Shown here: positions 35,128 through 47,950 of the stretch, in pieces
Position numbering within the stretch: the stretch's first letter is position 1
Layout of the letters: every line of letters starts with the position of its first letter
Assembly: GCA_030765055.1 (NCBI GenBank)
Contig: CM060950.1
Location: forward strand, 270,077,581-270,141,580
Direction of reading: 5' to 3'
DNA length: 64,000 nucleotides
From: Mantis religiosa
Lineage: Eukaryota > Arthropoda > Insecta > Mantodea > Mantidae
Notes under the pieces: model-generated
Databases searched by the model: none
What the model saw: only the letters and a program-made list of their open reading frames with translations
Told to the model about the DNA's origin: nothing
Made by a program: the position numbers and the translations under genes

Positions 35128-35379
35128 TGAAATGAAATGTGTAGTGTTTAACGCCCGCTTTTACTACATACCGCACCGCAGGCGATGACACTGATGATAC
35201 ATGAGATGAAGATGGAGCACCAGTGGAATGAGATGGCGGGGCAAACCGGAGGACCCGGAGAAAACACGCCCCAGCGCCGTGTTGTCCACCACAAATCTCA
35301 CTTTGCGGTCGTTCTGGATCGAACCCGGGCCGCCTTGGTGAGAGCCAAGCGGTCTAACCACTGAGCCACGGCGCGGCCC
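35128..35379 (-). mobile_element. Complete tRNA-derived SINE (family C) with 13-bp target duplication
   Basis: TAGAAGATGGCAA stands at 35115-35127 and 35380-35392. Read on the minus strand, the 252-bp insert starts GGCCGCGCCGTGGCTCAGTG (A box region) and has CGGGTTCGATCC as a B box. It has a body with TTTTCTCCGGGTCCTCCGG and ends in a short ATTTC repeat. All parts of a SINE are present. No coding. Confidence 0.9.
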
Positions 35380-35392
35380 TAGAAGATGGCAA

Positions 35393-36425
35393 CTGGCTAT
35401 ACTCTTGTTTACAGAATATTCTGCAGGAAATAAGCTTACATTGTACGATTGTAAAGGTGAGTACAGTCCAACAACGAAAAGAACGTCCCTGGAAGGTATA
35501 TACTGCCTTACACAGTGGGACAAGGACAGCAAATGTGTGTGGCAGAGAACGCCTGCTCCACAAGGAGCAGACCATTAATAAAACATGCGTCCTATTCACT
35601 CTGTACACTAAAATCGGGAAGATTCATTCACAAAAGTAGAATACATCAGAATGTTTTTGAATAGTCTGTAACTCTGCTGACATGGGGTGTTATAAACCTG
35701 TCCAGAGAGGGTGTGGGAACCTTTGCCAACCCCCCTGCATCTCAGCTGTCAGAGACTCTCTCCTGTGTAGGACAGTACTCATACTGAGAGAGGATGAATG
35801 ACAAAGAAAGGGATGGGAATACAAAGAGCATTAATATATGGTTATTGAATACTGAATCTGGATAATATAAAGGCAATTTTTAAAGTATCAAGAGACGCCA
35901 GTGGAAGGGTAGTCTTAAAAGAAATGGGCTCGTAGAGGTGTGGAGGAGAATGGAACATAAAACCTCCTGCATCACAGCTTTTTCCTAGTCTGGGGACCTC
36001 AAAACAAGTAGATATTTCTGAGGATTGTCCATATCACACTTTTGGGTGAAATGGAATACTTGCTTACTGTTATTATTATATTGTTAATATGTTCCCTAAA
36101 CAAGAAGAAAATGTATGCATATTAACAGCGTCCTGTGACAGCTAAGTGTTATAATACACTTGTACTACACACATAATTCAGTACCTAGAGCTTGAATTCC
36201 ATCTGGTGTCGATAAATCTGGAGGTGTCATTTTACAATGTTAATGCCAAGCCTTTCTCTTTTGCTATTGTAGCAGCTAAACAAAGTAAAAAAGATACGGC
36301 GTTCGCTGAAAAAACAATCCAGCAGGAAGGTTCACCGACTTGGAATTCAGATTGGGGGAGGGGGGGGGCAAGAATTAAATTTCCTTATGATACAACTCTA
36401 TTAAAATAACAAGTAATATAAAGCA
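35393..36425. other. No gene recognised; poly-G run at 36354-36368
   Basis: Short frames only. A G-rich run (36354-36368) is the only notable feature. Confidence 0.5.
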
Positions 36426-36429
36426 TCTG

Positions 36430-37800
36430 CAAAGCTTACCTTAAAATGTGGTAGCAAATGGTACTGCTCCTCAGCTCGTTGCTAGATATGAATTTATCGC
36501 AGATGCTGTCAAGGTCAAGTTTCATGGATTCATCTTGCTGACAGTTGAGAAGAGCAATGGGGTTTAAACGATCTTGCCGCATGACTGATCGGAGATAACT
36601 TTTCAGTTGCTGCAGACAAGAAAATTATCTCTCACTGGTACATGTTGATACCGGAATGGTCAGTACTATTCTTACTAATTTAACTAGTTCCGGCAGTAGG
36701 ACAAAAAGGTGTTCTGTTGTGTTAAATAGCTATTTCATATAAAGAAGTAATAACAGTGTTGCTACTTTGGATAATTCCAAGAAACATGCTTCGATGCAAC
36801 AATAAGCAATCCTTATCTGAAGCATAGAAATTCATAATATCTTCCAAACTGCTATTGCTCCCAAGAATAAACTGCTCAACTTTTCTTACAAATGCAAAAG
36901 TTGGAGTACCAAAGTGAGAATCTAACAAACTGAGAGATGAGTCCATTATTTTGGTTGTAAATCATTTTATATTTATCACAAACTTCAGAAAATGCATCTA
37001 ATGGATCACTTGATTCATCATATCAGAATTTTTCTTTTTATAGGTATTCTAGGAGAATGAATATACATTTCTTTGCACTTTTCATTTGTTTCATTCCAAA
37101 ACGATTGGAAATTATTTCTCAGAGACTGAATAGTGGTAGGAAGTATCCTGTTGGGATTTGTTCTGTAAAGCTGTGTTTACTGCATCAATGTGGCCAAACA
37201 ACTTTACCAAAACTGATAGTATAAAAAGGAATTCAAAAGTTTGCATATGCATTAGCAAACCATTTGCTTTATCACCAGCATCTGAGTTATCATTTTGAGA
37301 CATGTTAGAAAAAAACTCTTGGAGCTGTGTATAGTTCGACAATACTGAAGAGAGTACTTACAGTCCACCTTGTAGGACAGAATGTCCTTAAGTTTGTGGT
37401 GCCGTCTGACTTCATTTGAATAAATAATGCTAGTCTTTTAGGTGTATCTTCTACAAAATTTATTAGATCTTTCATAATGCTAAGCGCATTTCGACATTCT
37501 GGCACTGTCCTCACAGTGTCTTGAAGTGATACATTTAGCGAATGTGCAAGGTAATGCATAAAAATAGCTTTCTTCTCTATTTCAGAGATCTTAGACTGAA
37601 CTTCATTATATATTCCGGCCATGTTTGCTGCGCCATCAAAACTTTATCCATATCAATCAGAGATAGGCGAATCAAATCGTCTTAGTGTATCAGTGATAAT
37701 ATTAAATAGGTCTTTAGCTGTGGTACTGTGAGTTACATATAACCCTAGAAAATATTCTTCTGTTTCTAGTGAAGTGTCGACAGATCTCAAACACTGAATT
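36430..37800 (-). pseudogene. hAT-type transposase relic (ZMYM1-like group)
   Basis: Minus-strand pieces in order: THSTTAKDLFNIITDTLRRF, MAGIYNEVQSKISEIEKKAI, MHYLAHSLNVSLQD, CPTRWTVSTLFSIVE and, near the end, LKSYLRSVMRQDRLNPIALL. These are blocks of the hAT superfamily proteins often annotated as zinc-finger MYM-type 1-like, including the CPTRW segment and the C-terminal dimerisation block. The frame is split by several stops and shifts. The second part (36722-37342) fits the poorly conserved middle. The N-terminal zinc finger and the terminal repeats were not found. Confidence 0.75.
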
Positions 37801-38609
37801 TTAAATTAATGTTGAGGAATTGATCCTTTTAAATACAACTCCTATATATGTATGTTTTTAATTAATTAGAGTCAACTGAAAAATTCAATGCCAGCTGACA
37901 GCTAAGCAAGTATGAAAAATACAGCTATAGTATTCTGGCAACGTAAAATTTTTGGGTGTGCAATTTTTCATAATTTAGTTTGCCACCTGAAAATAAGGGC
38001 GCTACAATTATCTCGTGTTGCCAACGATTAACATGGGAGGTTCACTTCTATTAAGTATTTGTTCTATGAGGCATTTGATTAAAAGCTTCATGTCACACGA
38101 TTTTTTCTTTCCATTGGAAATTCGCTGGCATAGGGTGTGGGACTGGGATTACATTATGGAGGAGATTCGGTACGTAGGCCACCATGCTGGGTCCATTGTA
38201 GCTATGCCCTCAAGTGGGGGCACACCCGGGAGGAAGGATGAGGCGAAGGAGACAGAAGGTGGCTGATCCAAGGAGCCACGACATTACAGAGGGCAGGGTC
38301 CCTACAGTTTACTTGGATAGAGACTTCCCCCGTTGGGCCAGGACAATGAACTCGCTTCCCTACAGCGGGATGGCGAGACCAGCAGCCGAGCCCTAATGGT
38401 CCCAAGGTAGGCGATCCGAGCCCCAAAGGTCCCTGGCTGGCGGTCACGAAATGGTCCCAACAGAGGAGTGGAGACCGACAATCGACCTAACGGAGGAGGA
38501 AGTACTTTTCTGCAGAGCATATCATCCCGCAATGCACCGCCAAGACACCTACCGACACTTCTACCTTGAAAGAGACCTCCAGAGGAGAGATTATGTGAAA
38601 TGCTAATGG
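37801..38609. other. No gene; GC-rich repeat-like block at 38160-38600
   Basis: A SINE-B tail fragment (GTCAACTGAAAAATTCAATG) lies at 37871. 38160-38600 is GC-rich with open frames on both strands, which I take as composition effects. It is continuous with the SINE at 38610-38787 and may be part of a longer composite repeat. Confidence 0.5.
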
Positions 38610-38787
38610 AGATGAAATGGAGGGATAGGAAATTCGGGGGATGCAATTAACCCTCCCATCATTCACCTAGTGAACCCAGGAAAGCCCCCGAAAAAACCCA
38701 TGGGTCAGGTAGGTCGGCCACCGTAATCGAACCCGGGCCTCCCGAATGTGGGCCACAGACGAAACCACCTGAGCCATCCTGGCACAG
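38610..38787 (-). mobile_element. tRNA-derived SINE (family D)
   Basis: On the minus strand: GGATGGCTCAGGTGGTTTCG (A box), GCCCGGGTTCGATTACGG (B box), then TTTTTTCGGGGGCTTTCCTG and TTCACTAGGTGAATGATGGG. I found no target duplication. The 3' border is uncertain. Confidence 0.7.
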
Positions 38788-40689
38788 GGTGAATTATATT
38801 ATAACATTTATAAACAAATGATCTTGTACCCAATTTAAATTATTCGTGGTATTTTGTCCAGAAATAATTTTCAATTAAGAAATAGTTTTACACAATATGC
38901 GATAACTACCTTCCAATGATTATCAGAAGTACGGAGGAATGAATTCAGATGTCGTTGTCATGACCTCTATTGGAGGATTGGGGGAATAAACCTTCAGCAT
39001 CTTCCGAACCCAACAGATGTCGCACTTAATTTGAAACTTGCAATGAAATATTTTGAAAACTGCTGACCTATGTTAAACAAGTATCTGACACAAATAATTG
39101 TGTGCTTTAATGAGCTCTACATTTTTCGTGTAATAGATCCATCTCTTATCATTCCTTATTCATTCAAAATTATGCATCATCCAATCAGAATGAATGGAAT
39201 TTCATAGAGGATATTTGCTCATAAAAAATTCAAGATACATTAGTCATAGAAATGTATAGCTTAAACATAAATTAAGATACTTTAAGAGCTGGTCACTATG
39301 TGACAACTTTGAAATTTAATTTTGTTTGTATGTGCAACAGAAAAATAAAATTAATAAGGACTCCCCGTTTGAGGAAAGTATAAGTATTGGAAGACTCAGG
39401 CAAATAACAAGGAATATCTCTGAAACAGCTCACTCCACACACACAAAAAATGAATTTAACTTAAATCGTGTACTGTAACAAGCTCTGCATAGGCTAATTG
39501 TTTGATAAGTGTTAATTTTGAATTTCCTTTTATTTCAGATTTTTATTATATAAGCCAACATTATTGTACATTGGTAAAAGTGAGTATAACAGTCCACTGT
39601 AATTTGTTTGAAGGTATTAATTGAACAGGAACCAATAACACTACACTGGCTGCGGTAGCTCAGTCTGCACCATTCCTCTTCTGCTGCTTTCCTTGTGTGA
39701 GGAAGGCGACATGACATCTGAAAATGCCAACAAAATCAATGAAGAGGTCAACAGAGTAGATAAAAAAATGAATAACAATCATATTTGAGAACATTAAAAC
39801 TACTGTAAATTTAAAAGAAATAATTAGACGTATCTGGAAGAATAGTTCACTTTAAAAAAGTGAGAAATTGCTAATTTTTACGAGATGTAGATTTTGTCTC
39901 TCTCTCTTGCGGTTTACCAGTTATGTAAAAGTTAAGCATTCATGGAAGTTGCTAAACTTAAATACTAAGTTTGGTATTTGAGCAACTTTTAGTTTTTGAG
40001 ATCTGTTCACTTAAATAAATATTTGTATATGACCGTGGTTTCTAAGCTATATATAAAACAATATGAATGAAGAACAATTTATAAAGGTCATCTACAAAAT
40101 ATACATTTAACTTATGATTCCAGTAGTTCAAACATATACAGGATGGAAGTAAAATGATCCAGCAGTCTTGGAGAACAAATCGGCCTTATTATGAATAACA
40201 AGAAAGTGAAATACCAAAAAGCTGAAAAGTTCAAAAGCGATAGGAAGTCACTCTAGTAGATGAGGTTAGAAATCACCGAACGTTCCTCTACCCATTAGGG
40301 AAAAACGAAACACCGAATTTCAATACCAGAATGTGCGGTCGACAAGAATCGAAGCCGGAACCACCTCAATACGAGTACTGAGTCATTGAGCTTGATACGC
40401 AATGCATAAATCACTAATGCATTAACAAGAACTTCGGAATATCTGATTTTGGGGAAGGATCTGTATCTAGAATTTAAAACATTGTATGGCAGATTACGAT
40501 TAAATACAAAAGGATTTGTCTGGCCTTGAAGTGATGAAAGTAACAAAGCATAGATTTACATGCTATTTAAAGTCCTTTAAATTGATAAATATCAGATTGT
40601 TTACTGTCGGAAATTATCTTTATAACATAATATAAAAATTACTAAATTTTTCTATAAAAGATAAAATTTCCGATAATAGTCTGGCACTC
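38788..40689. other. No gene; tRNA-like fragments near 39655 and 40335-40400
   Basis: GCTGCGGTAGCTCAGTCTG (39647) and, on the minus strand, AAGCTCAATGACTCAG with CTTCGATTCTT (40335-40400) are tRNA-like scraps. Nothing else is recognisable. Confidence 0.45.
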
Positions 40690-40990
40690 ATCAATTTAAT
40701 TGTTTAGATTGTGACCGGTTTACAATGGAAGTACAAACGTAATTTAGAGACCGAAAGCAGGAATATTGTAGAAATATTAGGTGTAAACAGATTGGTAAAT
40801 TAGCCATGGAAAATCATATTTGGCCCTTTAGTCATGAAATAAAGCCAGAAATTAAATTATTAAAGCAGTTAAATGGCCCGATAGATTTGATGATTTGGAA
40901 AGAAATATTTATTTTTAAATATTGAAACCGTGCAATTAATTTTGAAGTACCGTCAATGTATTCTGTGTCTAAGCTTTATTTTCAGAATTG
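40690..40990 (+). pseudogene. Penelope-like GIY-YIG endonuclease fragment
   Basis: Translated in shifting frames: CLDCDRF, then YKRNLET, then FKYxNRAINFEVPS. These follow the order of the PLE C-terminus (CxDC…TKRNLETR…ISKYRNKVFNFDI). HEIKPEIKLLKQLNGPIDLM matches the block between. Heavily decayed; no RT nearby. Confidence 0.7.
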
Positions 40991-41331
40991 GTAATGAAAG
41001 CTATCCGTCCGCTAGCGACTGTAATGATAACTACAGGAATAAACAAACTGGCGATGCAAATTAGTATTTGCGAAATATTTCCTTTGAATTCTGTTCATCA
41101 ATATTTCTGAAAAATATAAGTGAAATATGGGGCAAATAATTAATTTTATTGTAACAAGAACTTATGATAATGGTGACAGTAGCAATAGAAGTAGTTTTAA
41201 TAACATACCACTCTAACGTTTAGTAGCATTCTGACACTTTAATCCCAGCATCTTTTACTTCCTAATCTTGCATCAATTGAAATAATATGAAGCTTACGAC
41301 ACACGTAAAAGCAGTGTTTTGCTTATAATTG

Positions 41332-41333
<2 letters not shown>

Positions 41334-41406
<73 letters not shown>
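41334..41406. repeat. (AT)n microsatellite
   Basis: About 36 uninterrupted AT units next to the 3' end of a minus-strand SINE-A. It is likely to vary in length and to be prone to assembly error. Confidence 0.95.
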
Positions 41407-41407
<1 letters not shown>

Positions 41408-41409
<2 letters not shown>

Positions 41410-41927
41410 AATTCACGTCCTTCAACGTTAAGTCAAATCGGACGATGAATGGAATGGGTAAAATGATGTTCAAAAGAGCCCGGGTCAATGGAGCTTAGAG
41501 GTCCAGAGGTAGTCCTAGTCGGGCGGGGCTTCTCCCCGTCCTGGTGTTTTTATGCCGCAGTAGCCGCTTTGCGGCTTTATCTGCGAAATGAGCAATGTGG
41601 TGGTATGTTCTGCTAAGGTGTTTGTTTGAATTTGGTGGGGGGGGGATTTGAAATGGGATGCCCTTGATTGATCCCAAAAGGCAGCTGCATTTAGGCGGTA
41701 CCCCGTTTTGGGAGACACGATTTAATGTTTTTGCTCCGTTTTGGTTAAGGGTTGCATATCGCTTGAGCCACCAGGCGTAAATATGGGTCCTAGAGACATC
41801 TCGTCTTTCAGGATAAGGGAAAACCCCGGTAAAACCTTATCCAGGTAACCCATCCTGACCGAGATTTGAACTCGGGACCTCTTGAACGTGAGGCAGACCT
41901 GCTACCACCACGCTACCGAGGCGGGCG
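41408..41927 (-). mobile_element. SINE-A, interrupted by a LINE 3' fragment
   Basis: 41408-41500 and 41801-41927 are the 3' and 5' parts of one minus-strand SINE-A. The tRNA-like head is complete: minus-strand GCCCGCCTCGGTAGCGTGG with CGAGTTCAAATCTCGG. The break is between the CTCTAAGCTCC block and the TTTCCCTTATCCTG block, and a few SINE bases at the junction are missing. The head is the best-preserved of the family here. Confidence 0.85.
41501..41800 (-). mobile_element. Jockey-type LINE 3' end, 5'-truncated
   Basis: Reverse of this stretch matches about 14760-15064 of the large LINE: GTCTCTAGGACC, CCAAAACGGAGCAAAAAC, CGTGTCTCCCAAAA, GGGCATCCCATT, TACTGCGGCATAA and the terminal GGACTACCTCTGGAC. 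It is a separate copy, since it has bases missing from the other and vice versa. Extreme 5' truncation is usual for LINEs. Confidence 0.85.
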
Positions 41928-42074
41928 TATTCAATTCCGAATGACTGATTTATGCCTTAAAATGCAAGAGCTACAGTTAAAGATCTGGAACAAGCTTTTT
42001 CGTTTTAGATAAAATCTAAACGAAGATAAAACCTGAAACGAAGGAAAGAAAGAAAACAAGAACGGAGGAACGTC

Positions 42075-42135
42075 TCTCGGTGTTTGAACACGCGTGCTTG
42101 AATGAGAAGCCAGCGCTCTACCAAAGAGCTACTAT
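42075..42135 (-). repeat. tRNA-like fragment
   Basis: On the minus strand, TAGCTCTTTGGTAGAGCGCT is a good A box/D-arm and GTGTTCAAACACCG is B box-like. The spacing is near that of a tRNA, but the acceptor stem does not close, so I do not call a gene. Confidence 0.5.
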
Positions 42136-42769
42136 ATTATTGAGGATTTTCAATTTTCACTTTAATACGTTTAGGTTATCTAAAGTGAGAAATTGTTGCA
42201 CTATTTGCTGTAAAAATAAAGTAAATGCCAATAGAAACATGTGATGGAAATGAACCGCAATGCCTGGTGAGTTTTAATATTCTCAATATTCCACGGTTTG
42301 TGAACCTTCTTGCATTGTCTACTTTAATTAAATCATTCAAGTTGTACGATGTAGAATTAACATTATAATGCAATAATGCACTTTATACATTATTGCTAGT
42401 TGCAGAAAACTGTGTTGTTATTTTGAACACCAGGTGGTCAACCGTAGCGATTTATCAGTTGCCTTAGCGCCATCTTAGCGAATGAAATGGAAGCAACATC
42501 GGGTGGTTTTGTACGAGGAAAGGCTTAAAGGAGCTGTGACAAAGTTTTTCATTGAGTGTATTTAATAAGAACTCGGCAAAATATCCTACCATGGTTTTAA
42601 GGTCTGGTAAAGCTAACATCAGAATTTAATGTGGTGTCGAAACCAGAAGTTTAGAGCAAGCTTCTTCAGTGATAATAACAATGCCAGGGAAAAAGCGGAA
42701 GCATGTGCGGTCAGTGTTAGGACAATGGAATAGCTTCTGAAGGCAGCTGTGCGGCGTTAAGTGCATTAT

Positions 42770-43682
42770 TTTTTTTAAACGAATCCTCTACCAGAAATGA
42801 AGTGTTCAATGCAGTGATTAGTGACAGAGATTTACCTAACTTTGGGTGATCTAGCTTGTACTTTATTCTTAAAGAGATGGGCTTTTAATAAACCGCAATA
42901 AAAAGCGTAATTACTGATAGGGAGGATGTAGCAGAGTAGCGTAGGCAATATTGATGGCACATGACAATTCAAAAGGGAGAGATTAAAAAACAGAAGTAGA
43001 AACGGTCGGTGCCTTATTTTCTTGTATATCGGCCTTCTTAACGAGTGAACTTGTGTTTGAATCTAAAAACTAAAGTGATTATCATGAAAAAATGACCAGC
43101 CATGTGTTAGGAACTGGTTTGTAAATGTGTTTCCCAAATTCGAGTCTGCAAGCGTGATAATGACTGACAATGCTTCTTACCGTAGAGTAAGAACGGAGCG
43201 CATGCCAAACAATGCATGGGAAAAAGCTCTTGGCTGAGGTCTAAAGAACATTTATCTGTGACGAATCAATGGCAAAAATTGATCTGTGAGGGCTGGATAA
43301 GGCTGTAAAAATATGCATGAAAAATATGTAATTGATGCACGTGTAAAGCCGGACATACTGTATACGCAGGACTGCGTACGTTTAACCCAATAAAGCTAAT
43401 TTGGAGTCAAGTTGAAGGTTATGTAGCGCGAAACAGACTACGTTCAAGCTAGCTGGGCTGTGAGAATCAATGTTTTAAATGTTTAAACAAATTACTGAAG
43501 AAAGATGGCGTGAATGTGTTCAACATGTAACTAATGTAGAGCAGTACAGGTGGGATCTGAAGGAAATGGTTGATAATGTAGTGGATGGTCTAATCATCAA
43601 TGTGGGATCAAAAAGAGACGACAACGGTGAATCAAAGACCTTTGACTTGGAAGGAATTGAGCCGCTTTCCGATTCAAATTAA
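42770..43682 (+). pseudogene. IS630/Tc1-type (DDE_3) transposase
   Basis: Pieces across frames: SSLYFILKEMGF (N-terminal HTH region), SVIMTDNASYR (second acidic block), NPIKLIWSQVEGYVARN, and the C-terminal ERWRECVQHV…YRW. The NPIxLIW segment is the third catalytic block; family members have Glu where this copy has Lys (43393-43395), so it is inactive. The last 67 codons (43479-43682) are open and end in an acidic tail. At least ten stops interrupt the rest. Confidence 0.75.
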
Positions 43683-43697
43683 TATCTGTAAGTAGCC

Positions 43698-43940
43698 TTA
43701 TTTTAGTTAATTGGTGGAAATTAATGATTTCTTCACACTAGCCGTATATTAGGCTAAGGTCTTTGATAGACAGAGTCAACATGAAAAATTCAATGCCATG
43801 GTCGGGATTTGAACCACGGATCTCCTGGTATCCCGGCCATGACATTGAATTTTTCATGTTGACTCTGTCTATCAAAGACCTTAGCCTAATATACGGCTAG
43901 TGTGAAGAAATCATTAATTTCCACCAATTAACTAAAATAA
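43698..43940. repeat. 243-bp near-perfect palindrome with a tRNA-like loop
   Basis: The arms 43698-43807 and 43831-43940 are complementary at 108 of 110 positions, with a 23-bp loop (TTTGAACCACGG… ). The loop is part of a reversed B box. The arm sequence (GGCTAAGGTCTTTGATAGAC and AATTAATGATTTCTTCACAC) is SINE-B body. The near-identity of the arms points to a recent single event, or to conversion between arms. As single-stranded DNA or RNA it would fold into a very stable hairpin. Confidence 0.9.
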
Positions 43941-44190
43941 TAAGAGTTAAATGATGAAGCCTGGGACTCAAGTACTTAGGATAGCAAGTCGCCACAAACG
44001 ATGTATCTCGAATGTGAGAGCCCCTAGTGGTCTACCAGTGAAATATACGAGTCAAATGGATAATTTAATGTCGGGACAGCACGTTGACCATGGCAGCTCA
44101 ATGGGTTAGAGCGACTGGGCGGAAACCAGAGATCCGTGGTTCAAATCCCGGCCATGACATTGAATTTTTCATGTTGTCTACGTATATCAA
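43941..44190 (+). mobile_element. SINE-B body and tRNA-like module
   Basis: Continues directly from the palindrome: GTCGCCACAAACGATGTATC, GAGAGCCCCTAGTGGTCTAC, then GGCAGCTCAATGGGTTAGAG (A box) and GTGGTTCAAATCCCGG (B box), then CATTGAATTTTTCATG again. Its order equals 34447-34718. The terminal repeat of the palindrome's inner sequence shows the unit is circularly permuted or tandem. Confidence 0.75.
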
Positions 44191-44475
44191 AGCCTTTATT
44201 TGTTTTTGTGTACATAGCTGATGCAGGGTTTTATGTGTTTCGTAACTTTAGTCACTTAATTATAGAAATACTAAGTATTTCTTACAATGTGATACATGCG
44301 TTTACTGCAGAAACAATGACTCACATGTTTAACAATGCAATGGTTGATGTAACAACAAAAATAGCAGTTAAAACTCAGATAAAGGCATTGCTGTTTACGT
44401 GCGCACGCACTAGCCTATAGTGCGGAACGTGGAGGAGCACTTTACTTTATCCTAACAGCAAATAGCTAGATTATA

Positions 44476-45283
44476 GGAACATTCAAGTGCCTCATTTCCT
44501 GAACTAAATCTTTCTATTAAGAAAGATAGGAGATCCACGAATCGAATATTTGGGATGTGCAAATGCATGGAAAACCAAAGATCTGTGGTCCGAATCCCGA
44601 CATTCATCTCCTGCTTTTCCACAATAATATAAATGTACTATTATTGCATTTATTCTAAACTCATTGCTATTGTATTTTGGATTTGTTGGATTTTTCTTAA
44701 GGCAAATATGTTTAATTTCTGTAAATAGCTGTATGCAATTTTATTTTGATGCTACTAGTGCTATTAATGTAATATGCACGGTGTGTTTCTTTGTATTTCA
44801 TAGTTTATTGTCGCTTTAAACAAGTGTAGGTCAAATAAACGTTATAAACAGAAAGAGTTTAATGTTTAGTTTATATTTATAAAATAATATTAATAATACA
44901 GTTATTATACTGCTGCGAAAAACTCGAGGTCAACGCTGGGATTCGAGCCGCAAATCTTTCATGTTCCATGTCCATGCTTTGCCATTGAGCTATCATGGTC
45001 ACGTGGAGAGCTAAAACTATTTTATATGATTTTACTTCTAACCCTTGTGTGTGTAAAAATTACTTTTTGGATGAGAAATTGTCAAATGTGACAAAGCATA
45101 ATAAAGAAACTCGTTTTAAGTCTAACAATGTAAACGAGAAAATACAGTCGTGATAGAACAGTAAAGTAAAAGTGTCAGAAATAAAATGAAGAGTATAAAA
45201 TCGAAGTGATAAATAAAAATATTGCAACTTTAATTGAAAATCACTTATTTCATAAAGGCCCTAAATCCACTTTAATTTTTGAC
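44476..45283. other. No gene; tRNA-like SINE fragment (minus) at 44920-45005
   Basis: On the minus strand GATAGCTCAATGGCAAAGC and GCGGCTCGAATCCCAGCG are A and B boxes (44920-45005). The rest is AT-rich. Confidence 0.5.
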
Positions 45284-45287
45284 TTAA

Positions 45288-47950
45288 CCCTTCATTACGC
45301 GATTTTTTTAAATATCCTCCTATAAATATCTTTCTGTTTAAAATTGATCACAGAAACCAGGAAAAATAGTAAAAAAAATATTTGTTTAATTTTTTATAGA
45401 ATTTTAACCTTTTTTTTTGTCACTTTGCATATTTGCAAAACCGTGCATTTAGGTCAACATAGTGAGGTACATAGAGCACAACAAAACTTAACATACTGAG
45501 ACACAAAACTGGATGAAATTACTGGCTTAAAGGTCTGAAATGCACTAAACAGCATTTGTCTTTGCTAAGGCACAGAAATATCAACTTCCTTTTCAATACA
45601 CGATGCTTACTGAGAGTTTCAGTTTCTGTGAAATGCAGTAAAACAGTTTTTATCCTTATTCAAGCACAAGTTCACTTTGCACTTATCACACATCACATAG
45701 GTGTAACCCTTGCAGTCTGGTCGCTTGCATGTCGTTCTTTTCTCATTCCAGACAGGCCAGTGATTCATTGGATCCATTCTTACATCCCTCGGTGGCAGCG
45801 AAGATCCCTTGTATTTCAGCCTCTTGCACTCCACGGCATCTGCACTGGCGCTTGGCCTACCACGTTTTCTTGTTTCCAAACCAATCTTGCACAGAGATAG
45901 AGCTAGATCAGTCCTGAATTTCTTTTGATTCAATGGTGCCTCTATTTTCCCCGTTTGAATAAGCATTCTTCTGTATAAGATCCAGGAGTTGATAATAACT
46001 GTGTCAATCAAGTGAAAAAATAGACGCAGATACCATCGTTTTGACCGCACCTTTATGTGATGTCTTCCTATGTTGCTGTCCAGTAAGTCAACATTTCCCA
46101 TGTGGGAATTGTACACTGACACCACTGCTGGACACGGCACCATTATGTGCTCCTTCTTCTTTCTGTCAAATCTTTTCACTTCAGTTTTTGGCATCTCTCC
46201 AACAAAAGTTGAGAGAAATGACACATTGCTGTTGTCTTTGTACAAAACGGTGGAAATATCTACATTCTCGATATTTGTAACAAATTCCTCTGAAAATCCA
46301 CGTGGTTTATTTTTAAGTTCTTTCTCATTTAGAAATTTGCAATTTGGTAATCTGTTCCTCTGTATCGTTCCTACACAGAGAATGCCCTGTTTGTAAAGAT
46401 AGAGAGCTAATGGCACAGAAGTATAATATCTGTCAAAATAGAGCTTGTAATTTTGATCACGTGGTATTTCTCTTGAAAGGCGGATAACTACATTTCCACT
46501 AGCTCCCAAATCAGGTTCTCCATCTAGTCGAAACTTTGCATCATTCTCCTGCCCGCTGTAAATTTCAATTTTGTGAGCAAAACCCATGTCTCCACAAAGC
46601 ACAAAAAGCTTGTAGCCCCATTTATGGGGCTTATCTTTCATGTACATCTTCATGTGGTGTCTAGCCTTTGTTGAACACATCTGCTCGTCAATCGACAGTC
46701 TTTCGCTCATGGGTACAGATAGACATTTTTCATTTATATAATCCAGCAGTGGCCTTAGTTTATACAGTTTGTCATATTCAGGGCTTTGGGGACCTGGCAT
46801 TTTTGCATTGTTATTGAAATGCAGTGTGCTATGCAGCCTCTCAAAGTGGCGCTGAGACAGGGTCTGCTTTACTAAATCAACACCGGTAACTTCATTCCAT
46901 AGGTCACGGACACTGGAAGGTGGAGCCAAAGAACTAACAATGCATATGCCAATAAATTTGTATATGTCATAAGTTGTGCAGTCCAAAGGCTTGTTGGGAT
47001 TTTGCTGAACGCTATATAAATTAGTTTCATCAACAATTTTAGACACAATTTCTTCTGTAAAAAAGTATTTGAAAAATTGGTATGGCGTTGAGAGCTCTAG
47101 AATTGATTGTGGTAGAGACGCACTTCCTTTGAATGGAAACTGATCGCTAACAAAATCTGCACTTTGCTTCTTCCACAGAATTTGATATTTTTGTGCTTTG
47201 ATTGGCTTCTGTGGAGCAGTCACCTCAGGAATGGCTGTCTGATTTTCCATTGCATCCTTTACATTTGAATTAACCTCGTTCTGTTCAGTATTATCAGGTC
47301 CACTTTCACTATCTGAAGATTCCAGGTCGTTATAGTTTATTGTGGGATCTTCATCAGAAAAATCGAAATCCAGACCATCATCACTATCAGTGGGGCATTC
47401 CATTGCAACAAATTCCTCTACTGACATTAGTCTGCGCTTTCCGTTCTCCAAGTAGACAAACGAGTCCATATCCAAAAAGCAATGATCCAGGAAACTAAAA
47501 AATAATAGAGAAAAGGAAGCCATTATTGTAATGATAATTGTATACTGAACCTAATATTTTCGCGCACTTTTGCAGATGTGCAAACTAAGAAAAAAGTGCT
47601 CTTACTTACGTGATGTCTAGCAGATGGGTATTCCAAATATGAAGTAATATTCACCAGGGATAGCAGAACACCACAGTAATTTTATATTTCGCACACCTCT
47701 ATTTTCATCTACATATATGCACACTCACAATGTGGCATCTCACGCTGTACTAACCCGCCAAGACGCGGAAGCAGGCAAGAACACGTGGTGTCAAGAGTAA
47801 CACCATCTAGCGGCAAATTCTTTCTTACCACTCTAAAGGCATATGTATGCAGACGTGCAAAGCAGAAAACTGTGTTAAATTTTCAAGGACAACGGAGAAA
47901 ATGACGTTGGAACATCCCTTTGCAGATATGCAAAGCTACGTAGTGAAGGG
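45288..47950 (-). mobile_element. Apparently intact piggyBac transposon
   Basis: TTAA stands at 45284-45287 and 47951-47954. The ends CCCTTCATTACG and (inward from the right) CCCTTCACTACG match at 11 of 12 positions. The 2663-bp element contains one uninterrupted transposase frame on the minus strand. It has subterminal palindromes at both ends. Clean target duplication, TIRs and an open frame suggest recent movement and possible activity. It is not closely related to the deleted piggyBac copies at 609 and 32607, which have different ends. Confidence 0.92.

Larger units (their letters stand above)
42201..44475 (+). mobile_element. IS630/Tc1-type DNA element with TIRs, invaded by SINE-B
   Basis: Left end CTATTTGCTGTAAAAATAAA and right end (inward) CTATTTGCTGTTAGGATAAA form TIRs that also bound the short element at 3436-3830. 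Between them is a degraded transposase frame (42770-43682) and then SINE-derived sequence (43698-44190). The autonomous parent would be about 1.8 kb without the SINE. This pairing of a decayed long copy with an internally deleted short copy links the two as one family. Confidence 0.75.
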